Assembly (NCBI GenBank): GCA_937920115.1
Contig: CALGVF010000259.1
Span: 1-8,694 of the forward strand
Direction: 5' to 3'
Length of the DNA: 8,694 nt
Origin: an uncultured Clostridia bacterium
GTDB lineage: Bacteria; Bacillota; Clostridia; Christensenellales; Borkfalkiaceae
The position numbers and the translations under genes are program-made. The notes beneath the pieces were generated by a model. That model was not told the DNA's origin. It saw only the letters and a list, made by a program, of their open reading frames with translations, and did not search any database. Below are positions 1 to 5,900 of the stretch, one piece after another (positions within the stretch are counted from its first letter, which is position 1; every line of letters begins with the position of its first letter).

Positions 1-598
1 TCTTCTCGCATACCGAGCAATGATAGTATGCTTTAACGCCGTTCGCCGTACAAGTCGCCGCTACGCTGTCAACCTTGGTTGCGGTATGAGCGACAAGGTC
101 TGATTTTCCGTTGCCGTTCTTCCACGCTTCCAAGTCGGTTATTTCGGTTTCGCAAGTCTCTTCTTCAAAGTTCTTCTCGCATACCGAGCAATGATAGTAT
201 GCTTTAACGCCGTTCGCCGTACAAGTAGCCGCTACGCTGTCAACCTTAACCGCGGTATGAGCGGCAAGGTCTAATTTGCCGTCGCCGTTCTTCCACGCTT
301 CTAAGTCGGTTATCTCGGTTTCGCAGGTCTCTTCTTCAAAGTTTTTGCCGCATACCGAACAGTTGTAATGGTCTTTAACTCCGACTTCTTTACAAGTCGC
401 CGCTTTTCCCGCGACTTTTGTCGCCGTATGACCTTTCGCCGCGATTTTGCCGTCCGCTACTTTCCATGCGTCGAGGTCTTCTATTTCGTTATATCCGTTT
501 TCGTCCGTAAAGTTTTTACCGCAAGCGCAAACGTAGTATTCCTTAACTCCGTCTTCGGTGCAAGTAGAATCGACCGCATCGACTTTCGTCATGGTATG
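1..598 (-). repeat. Tandem 57-residue (171-bp) Cys-rich repeats inside the left gene
   Basis: Three complete units and part of a fourth run from the His codon at 596-598 to the left edge. The DNA period is 171 bp (positions 1, 172, 342/343 and 513 are equivalent). A unit reads HTxTKVxxxAATCxxxGVK, then YxCSVCGKNFEEETCE, then TEITDLEAWKNGDGK. Cysteines follow C-x10-C-x2-C-x8-C. The first (most N-terminal) unit differs: it has CAC in place of CSVC, lacks the fourth Cys and is one residue shorter. Positions 1-171 and 172-342 differ at about 12 bases. Comparable CxxC-bearing repeats are frequent in clostridial surface proteins. The cysteines could bind metal or form disulfides; the sequence does not decide which. 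Confidence 0.9.
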
Positions 599-1885
599 GT
601 CGCCTGCTATCGCAAGTACGCTCGGAACGGCAACTTTGTCAACGCCGTAGTTAAATACGGTTTCCGCGGTGATTTTCGCTCCGTCGATCGTCCAACAATA
701 CTCGAAGCCGTGTTTTACGGGAATATTCGCAAGAGCGGGAAGTTCGCCGACAGCCGCGCCGTTTAAAAGGGTCTTCGAGCCGAAGTCCTCATAGAGAGAA
801 ATATTCTTAACGTAAATTTCCCCGCCTTCTGCGGTGTATGTGAATATTATTCTCGATTCGCCGCTTACGTCAGGTTTACATACTATCGTATAATCGACGT
901 AATTCGCGTTGTTTGTCCAGTTTGTATAGAAATATTTATATTTTGCTTCTTCCGTACCGTCATCCGTCTCAAATCCGAGATTGATATACGTGTTGTCGCA
1001 CTTGACGCTGAGATTCAGGACGTACGTCTTGCCTGCTTCCGTTTTAAACTTGCAGTCCGTTGCGTAATTAACTTGGTCACCGGCTTTAAGTTCGGGGTCT
1101 CTTGTCATAAGGTACGCCCCGTCTTCGGCCATTTCGGGCTGATTGTGTATCCAGTTTCCGTCGCCGACGATTTTATAATTTTCCCTGTATTCGAGTTTAT
1201 ACAATCTGTCGTAAACGAGAACGGCGGTTTTATCGCTTTCGTAATCGTAAGAAGCGTCGGCGGTTATTTTTTTACCGTCTATTTCCCAACGACCGTTGAT
1301 ATAACCCTCTTTTTCGGGGATAGCGGGAAGTTCGCCGATAGCCGCTCCTGCCGTCACGGTCTGCGTAGCCAAATCGTAAATTACTATATTTCTGAAATCG
1401 AGAGTTACGTTACTTGCCTGTATGGTTACTCTGTCGGTATCGCTCGTTGCAACAAACGTTCCCTCATAAGTCTGCCACGTATCGTTTACGGGCATATCCG
1501 TTTTTATTTTGTTCCATTGCTCGTATGTAGACCAAAAATGGACGTGCGAGCTTACTCCCGAAACGGAAGTCTTATAATCGAATTTAATCCCGTAGGTTTT
1601 GCCCGTGACGGTAGTCTGATTGCAATACACGGTACCGTTCGCCGCCGAGAAATCGACGGTTATTATATCGCCGCTCTGCGTAATGCCTTTTGCTCCGCCT
1701 CCCGACACGTTGCTCCACCAGCCGTTCATCGACTTGGTTATAGATTCCCTTTCGTTCAATCTAAACGACAAGGTATAACTTTCGCCGTCTGCTTTTGCCG
1801 AGTTTACGTTGACCGCGATAAACGCCGTCATACAAAACGCAAACACACAGGCAAAAATTGTGAGTAATTTGAGTTTCTTTTTCAT
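1..1885 (-). CDS. Secreted modular protein with carbohydrate-binding-like modules and 57-residue Cys repeats (C-terminus beyond the window)
   Basis: I read 628 codons open to the left edge with no stop, so the 3' end is missing. The start ATG (1883-1885) follows AGGAGG after 7 nt. Residues 1-32 form a Sec signal peptide: a Lys-rich MKKKLK start, a hydrophobic core and a likely cut after AKA. Residues about 33-172 form a beta-sandwich module resembling CBM4/9 (motifs NGWW, GKTYGIK, WQTYEGTF, DRVTIQ, LDFRNI). An InlB/Flg_new-like linker follows (about 173-228, GELPAIPEKEGY). A second, different sandwich module spans about 231-370 (EAGKTY, VKCDNTYINLG), then another linker, then Cys repeats from residue 430 to the edge. 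The likely role is binding glycan or surface at the cell exterior; no catalytic residue is visible. The N-terminal half is paralogous to the 1725-residue protein at 2912-8089. The module folds are assigned by motif only and were not searched. Confidence 0.9.
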   Translation of the reverse strand, partial: MKKKLKLLTIFACVFAFCMTAFIAVNVNSAKADGESYTLSFRLNERESITKSMNGWWSNVSGGGAKGITQSGDIITVDFSAANGTVYCNQTTVTGKTYGIKFDYKTSVSGVSSHVHFWSTYEQWNKIKTDMPVNDTWQTYEGTFVATSDTDRVTIQASNVTLDFRNIVIYDLATQTVTAGAAIGELPAIPEKEGYINGRWEIDGKKITADASYDYESDKTAVLVYDRLYKLEYRENYKIVGDGNWIHNQPEMAEDGAYLMTRDPELKAGDQVNYATDCKFKTEAGKTYVLNLSVKCDNTYINLGFETDDGTEEAKYKYFYTNWTNNANYVDYTIVCKPDVSGESRIIFTYTAEGGEIYVKNISLYEDFGSKTLLNGAAVGELPALANIPVKHGFEYCWTIDGAKITAETVFNYGVDKVAVPSVLAIAGDHTMTKVDAVDSTCTEDGVKEYYVCACGKNFTDENGYNEIEDLDAWKVADGKIAAKGHTATKVAGKAATCKEVGVKDHYNCSVCGKNFEEETCETEITDLEAWKNGDGKLDLAAHTAVKVDSVAATCTANGVKAYYHCSVCEKNFEEETCETEITDLEAWKNGNGKSDLVAHTATKVDSVAATCTANGVKAYYHCSVCEK

Positions 1886-1890
1886 CTTTA

Positions 1891-1897
1891 TCCTCCT
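1891..1897 (-). promoter_or_regulatory. Ribosome binding site of the left gene
   Basis: The minus strand reads AGGAGGATAAAGATG, a near-perfect Shine-Dalgarno sequence. The 7-nt spacing fixes the start codon at 1885. Confidence 0.9.
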
Positions 1898-1899
1898 AT

Positions 1900-1925
1900 A
1901 TATTCCGAAATTGTCTTTCGGATAT
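1900..1925 (-). promoter_or_regulatory. Hairpin just upstream of the left gene's ribosome binding site
   Basis: CCGAAA at 1905-1910 pairs with TTTCGG at 1916-1921 across a 5-nt loop. The stem extends through ATAT/ATAT (1900-1903 with 1922-1925) past a single bulged base. It ends 2 nt upstream of the Shine-Dalgarno sequence, so it could influence translation initiation. No U-tract follows, so it is not a terminator. Confidence 0.5.
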
Positions 1926-1950
1926 GTTTCCTTATTAGTATTGCCCCGTT

Positions 1951-2235
1951 AGCCGATAGAAATCTCAACCGAACTCGATTTTCAAGCGTGTCTCACGTTT
2001 AGGTTAATGCAGTTCTGCAAGTTAAACGATAGAAACAACAAACTAAGCGTGAGTCACGCTTGAAAATTTGCGGTATCCTCCGTTTAATATATATGGGGCA
2101 ACCTATAAGCCGTATTTTTTAGGTCGTTGTGGTAAATGTTTGCGAAGACGTACTTGCCGTACTTCAAGCAAAGATTTGCCGCAAGGGGCAAAAAAAACGG
2201 TTTATAGGCGGGTTCGGTTGGGGTTTCTATCGGCT
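1951..2235. mobile_element. MITE-like 285-bp insertion that folds into a three-way junction
   Basis: The ends are 27-bp inverted repeats (1951-1977 with 2209-2235; the outer 10 bp, AGCCGATAGA/TCTATCGGCT, are perfect). Two hairpins directly abut the inner ends of that stem. Hairpin A has arms 1978-2000 and 2045-2067 (21 of 23 Watson-Crick, one G-T). Hairpin B has arms 2102-2120 and 2190-2208 and continues inward through 2129-2143 with 2168-2182. The flanks carry a near 7-bp direct repeat, CCCCGTT at 1944-1950 and CCCCTTT at 2237-2243 (6 of 7). The leader of the other large gene has the same hairpin and AATACT sequence without this segment, which looks like an empty site. There is no coding capacity. 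It lies in the transcribed leader of the left gene. It could instead be a structured RNA. Confidence 0.6.
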
Positions 2236-2272
2236 CCCCCTTTCGTCGCAGACGAAAGGAGGGGTACCCCTC
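2236..2272 (-). promoter_or_regulatory. Leader hairpin plus palindrome (left gene)
   Basis: TTTCGTC (2241-2247) pairs with GACGAAA (2251-2257) around a GCA loop, and C-rich and G-rich flanks extend the stem. It overlaps a perfect 14-nt palindrome, GAGGGGTACCCCTC (2259-2272). The same pair of elements sits in the leader of the large gene at 8152-8187. A T-run is missing, so it is probably not an intrinsic terminator; it may be a REP-like palindrome or a leader RNA structure. Confidence 0.6.
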
Positions 2273-2315
2273 GCGAAAAGTTCGTAGATTTAGTTCTACA
2301 CGCTTTTGCTAACCT

Positions 2316-2344
2316 ATTTTACACCATTTTTTCACGACTTTCAA
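2316..2344 (-). promoter_or_regulatory. Sigma-A type promoter of the left gene
   Basis: The -35 is TTGAAA (2339-2344), the spacer is 17 nt and the -10 is TAAAAT (2316-2321), read on the minus strand. The predicted start near 2309 gives a leader of about 424 nt, most of the excess being the 285-bp insertion. The promoter-proximal 14 nt of the spacer are identical to those in the promoter at 8245-8273. Confidence 0.75.
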
Positions 2345-2349
2345 TATCT

Positions 2350-2383
2350 TAAAAAGACTTCTTTTTGTGCTAAACCGACTTTT
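2350..2383 (-). promoter_or_regulatory. Conserved 34-nt block upstream of the left promoter
   Basis: All 34 nt are identical to 8279-8312, and both copies sit exactly 5 nt upstream of a -35 hexamer. The promoter-near half holds a perfect inverted repeat, AAAAAGA-CT-TCTTTTT on the plus strand. The distal half contains GTCGGTTTAGCAC on the minus strand. The layout suits an activator or repressor site, or an UP-like element; the protein involved is unknown. Confidence 0.6.
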
Positions 2384-2498
2384 ATTTTCTCATAAAAAGC
2401 GAGAAAAAGAGGGTATAAAGCAGCCAAAATCTGCAATAATTGCTGAGAAAATCGGCTTTCGGACTTGAATTTTCGCAACAAAAAAGCCCGTTTGCCGA
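2384..2498. other. Intergenic spacer with no recognisable feature
   Basis: This AT-rich stretch lies between the conserved promoter block and the terminator-like hairpin. I see no gene with a ribosome binding site and no clear repeat in it. Confidence 0.6.
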
Positions 2499-2535
2499 AA
2501 AAAAGACTGCTAACATAAAAATTGCAGTCTTTTTT
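2499..2535. terminator. Terminator-like hairpin with A and T tails
   Basis: A 12-bp stem, AAAAAAGACTGC (2499-2510) with GCAGTCTTTTTT (2524-2535), encloses a 13-nt AT-rich loop. The run of A before the stem and T after it would allow termination in either direction. It lies about 236 nt beyond the 42-residue gene's stop and upstream of the next promoter, so it most likely ends the 1725-residue gene/peptide transcript. The loop is long and the stem only moderately GC-rich. Confidence 0.6.
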
Positions 2536-2538
2536 ATA

Positions 2539-2740
2539 CTTGCTTCCTCCTTCGGGGGAAGTGGCAAAATGAAGCGTAAGCGAAATTTTGACGATAGGGG
2601 ATAAAAACGCAAAGTAAAACGAAGTAGTGATTTATTGTCCCCTTCCGTCTCGGCTCGTTTTCCACTCGCCGAGCCACCTTCCCCGAAGGTGACGGCAAAA
2701 GCACATCATAGTCAAAAATTTCACCGAAGGAGGAAGCAAG
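2539..2740. repeat. 202-bp inverted-repeat-bounded element built of REP-like hairpins
   Basis: A perfect 17-bp inverted repeat bounds it (2539-2555 and 2724-2740; the right copy reads CCGAAGGAGGAAGCAAG). Inside are several hairpins: 2543-2561 (8-bp stem), CAAAAT/ATTTTG at 2565-2590, CTCGGC/GCCGAG at 2649-2673, and CACCTTC/GAAGGTG at 2675-2691. The motifs (TTCCTCC-TTCGGGGGAAGTGGC, GTGACGG) are typical of short intergenic palindromes found in many Firmicute genomes. It carries no protein gene. It may be a REP doublet or a small non-autonomous element. Confidence 0.6.
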
Positions 2741-2771
2741 CGGAATTACAGTCTACGTTCTGACAGTAAAA

Positions 2772-2900
2772 TTAAGGTTGAAAGTCGCCGAAAGGTATCA
2801 GCGGAAGTTCGTTTTCGTTACTCCCCGGACTTGCCGTCAATATATCCTCTTCGTCATACTCGATTACTAAAATTTCCGCTTTTTCATATAATTTCTTCAT
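2772..2900 (-). CDS. 42-residue acidic peptide, translationally coupled to the large gene
   Basis: The ATG at 2898-2900 lies 11 nt beyond the stop codon of the 1725-residue gene. Its Shine-Dalgarno AAGGAG (2908-2913) overlaps that stop, a layout that favours translational coupling. The product begins MKKLYEKAEILVIEYDEEDI, continues LTASPGSNENELPLIPFGDF and ends QP. It has a short basic N-terminus, a strongly acidic middle and a Ser/Gly/Asn/Pro-rich tail. There is no signal peptide, no membrane segment and no Cys, so a thioether-type peptide is unlikely. Short proteins of the form MKK-YEKP-(E)-acidic-EDI-T-S-G are, from memory, common and unnamed in gut Clostridia; this was not searched. It may be a small protein partner of the secreted protein, or an independent regulator or peptide. 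Function unknown. Confidence 0.75.
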   Translation of the reverse strand: MKKLYEKAEILVIEYDEEDILTASPGSNENELPLIPFGDFQP

Positions 2901-2907
2901 ATATTTT

Positions 2908-2913
2908 CTCCTT
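2908..2913 (-). promoter_or_regulatory. Ribosome binding site of the 42-residue gene, overlapping the upstream stop
   Basis: AAGGAG on the minus strand, 7 nt before the ATG. Its first two bases are the last two of the large gene's TAA (2912-2914), so ribosomes ending there are well placed to restart. Confidence 0.8.
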
Positions 2914-5900
2914 ATTCAACCGATACTCTGTACGTTACGTCCGATTCCGTCTTTGTAACTATAAACGAATATTCGAGCGTTCCGTCTTTTTCGTATATTA
3001 CCGAATACCCGTCGAAACCATCCGAACTTGCAAGTTCTACGCTTTCCCACTCGCCGCTCGCGTTCTTCTTCTCGACTTTGAGTTTCCCGAGTTTTCTGAG
3101 TCCTTTTACTCTTATCGCGTAATTGACTTCGCTGTCCTTAATCGCTCCGCCCGAAAGAGTAAATTCCGCAACGCCGTAGGAAGCCGCTCTTACGGTGGCG
3201 ATAAAATCGTCCTCGACTACCGCTCCCTTTGTCGCCGTAACCTTTAAAGCGTCGGTAGCGGAATCTTTGTAAACTTTCTCTACGCTCGAAATATCGCTTT
3301 CGCCACTGCCTTTTCCGTAGGGAAGAAGTATTACGTTGACCGTTATTTTATCTCCTGCGGCGAAAGTCGTATTTTCGGCAATCGTAAGCGAACCTCTGTT
3401 GGAATACTCCGAACTTCTCTTTATTCTGTCGTTATAGAAAGCAAGTCCTAAATCGCTCGCCTGTCCGTTTACGGTAATCGCGTAGTCTTTAACTATTAAA
3501 GCGAAATTACCGCTTTCGTGAATACCGTCTCTCACCATATTGTAGTAGGTGAAATAACTCGAACCTTTATTCAACTTGTAAAGCGTAGAACTCCATTTGT
3601 TGATAATCGAAGAGGTCGATTGAAGTTCTTTGTTTTTTATCGTAACGACCTGCTTGTTTCCGTTTTCGTCGATATACGCGGCGTTATTATAGTAATCGCC
3701 GTTTATTCTCGCGTCGAAACTGAAAATACTGAAATCGGAATATTTCAGACTCGTAGACTGTTTAAACGAAATCTCGACCGTATAATAGGTTCTCGACTCG
3801 TCCGTCTGAGGCATTTCGACGTGTCTGTAAACCACGTCGTAACTGCCGTTTTTGGAAGTATACGAATAATTCATATCCGCGTAGGTAAGCCCCGAGGAAC
3901 GAATATCCGAACCCTGATAAATTCCGAGGTCGGCTTCGCTCGACGAAAGCGAACTGCCGTTCGACACTCCGTTCAGAGACCCTACCGAGTTATTCTGTAT
4001 ATCGTCGTACTTCGCGTTTCCGTCAGAACCCTCGCTCGTCTGCCCGTCGTTGCTCATTCCTCTGAAATCGGGAAGTATCCACGAACCCAAATCATCCTTG
4101 TTGAGATATGTCGAATAGTATGGGGCGAGACAGTTTGTCTCGGTAACGCCCGTGGACATGTGGTAATAAGACACGTAGTAAGAAATCGACGAAATCTGTT
4201 TAAGGGGATATTTGCCCCAATTCTGATATACGTTGACGAGCGAAAATTCAAGCGTTTTGTCCTTCGCGAGTTTCACGGGAAATAAAGTATCGCCGTACAT
4301 TTTGTCCGCGGGGTCGTAAATCGGCTCTTCCTTTTCGTGGTCAAAATTCTTCATTACTTCGAGCCCCATAGGAATTAAAAGACCCTTTTTATCGGTTATC
4401 GCCGCCCCTTCGAGCGGATTGGTCGAATGTACCGTGAAAAATGCGTCTCTGTCGTCTTTCGCAACCACTTTTATGTTGTCGATATACTTTTTATCGGGAT
4501 TGCTATATGCGTCGGTAAAGCCCGTACCCGCGATATTTATAACGTAGTAACCCCTTAAATTGTCGTAACCGACGAAACCCGTTCCGTCCGAAGAAGTCGA
4601 ATCTCCCGTAACGGTTATATCGTCGGCTGTGAGGGGGTTATGCTCGATTTCGTCCGCCGCCCTCATATCCGAAAAGTCGTGGGTCGTATCGGTATATACT
4701 CTCGTTCCGAAAGACACTTCGCCGCCCGCTTCGAGCGTTCCCACGCTTTTGACCTGACGGAAATAATAATTGTCGTTATCCTGCATCAGCCAAAAAGAAC
4801 AATCGGTCGAGGTATTTATAAACGCAAGTACGCCTACGCCCTCTATATCGAACGCCGCGTAGCGGAATTCGGTACTGCCGAGAGCGTTGGAAGAATAGGA
4901 AGTCGTTATCGTATCGCCGTTTCTTATCTCGAATTTCGCGACCGACGACTTAGGAATCATTGTCTGAAAAGTAACCTGTTCGACAGTACTTACCGCAGAC
5001 GAATTGCTGTTTATAAGTCTGTATACCTGATACATTCTGTCCGAATAAACGTGGTAAGTTTTATCGAGGTACAGATTGTCGCCGAAGTTCAAATTGCGAA
5101 CGTTTACTTCGTAGTAATAATAGCCGAGTCTCGTGGTATTAACGTACGGGGCGCACGCTTTCGCGGTCTTCGGCTCGCCGCTCCGCCAAGTCTCAGATAT
5201 GATGTCCGAACAGTCTTTTGCGTATATTTCGGAGTTGGAAGTCGTCAGTACGAACACGTCCATAGTGTTTGAAACGTAAGTCCCGCCGTTTAAATTTTTA
5301 AGCGAAGTAACCTGTCTCTGCCCCGACGATACGTTTACGCCGTGCGTGAGACTTACGTTTTGGTTCGTTACCGTGTAATGCTCTTTCGCGGCGTTGTCGA
5401 ACGTTCCGTTCACTCCGTTTTCAAGGCTTTTCGCGTATACGAGGGTGTCCGCCATATCCGTTGCTTCGGACAAGTCGTACTCGTCGGGAAAATACGCGTT
5501 GGCGGCAACGTTGTAGTTGTACAACGCTTTGAGGAGATTGTCGAAGTCGTCCGTCTGCTTGCCCATAGCCATATTCACGTAAGCGATAGCCGAAACGTTG
5601 ATTTTGCAATCGCCTATGCCGAACTCGCAAGTCTCGTCGAGGTCTTTCGCCGCTATATTCGATTTTTCAAGATAATAGTTTGCCGTACCGTCCGCGGAGT
5701 TCGTCGTTTTAACCGTCGTCGATTCGCCGTTTAAGGTACAGGAAACGCCGCTTAAATTTCCGCCGAGGTAAATGCGGATAGAGGTCATGGAAGCGAGTTC
5801 GAGGGTTATACCTCTTACCGTCACGCCGCTCGGGAGCGTTCCCGTAATCTCGGGAGCGAAGCCCGTATATCCTCTGTCCGTCGCGGTCACGGAACCGACC

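Noticed and set aside
1..600. CRISPR array
   Set aside because: The 171-bp periodic repeats are in frame, encode 57-residue protein units and have no unique spacers.
1951..2235. Retron-type ncRNA (complementary ends plus a long hairpin)
   Set aside because: The outline is similar, but no reverse transcriptase gene is adjacent. The flanking direct repeat and the empty-site comparison favour an inserted element.
1886..2309. A known riboswitch class in the long leader
   Set aside because: I recognise no conserved riboswitch core, and the length is explained mostly by the 285-bp insertion, which the paralogous leader lacks.
2068..2352. Plus-strand 94-residue open frame
   Set aside because: It spans half of the structured insertion, the leader palindromes and the promoter of the left gene. 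Its reading frame is explained by these non-coding elements.
2382..2612. Minus-strand 76-residue open frame
   Set aside because: It runs through the REP-like repeat, the terminator hairpin and up to the promoter block. It has no ribosome binding site, and its PLPPKEEA-type peptide is a usual translation of such repeats.
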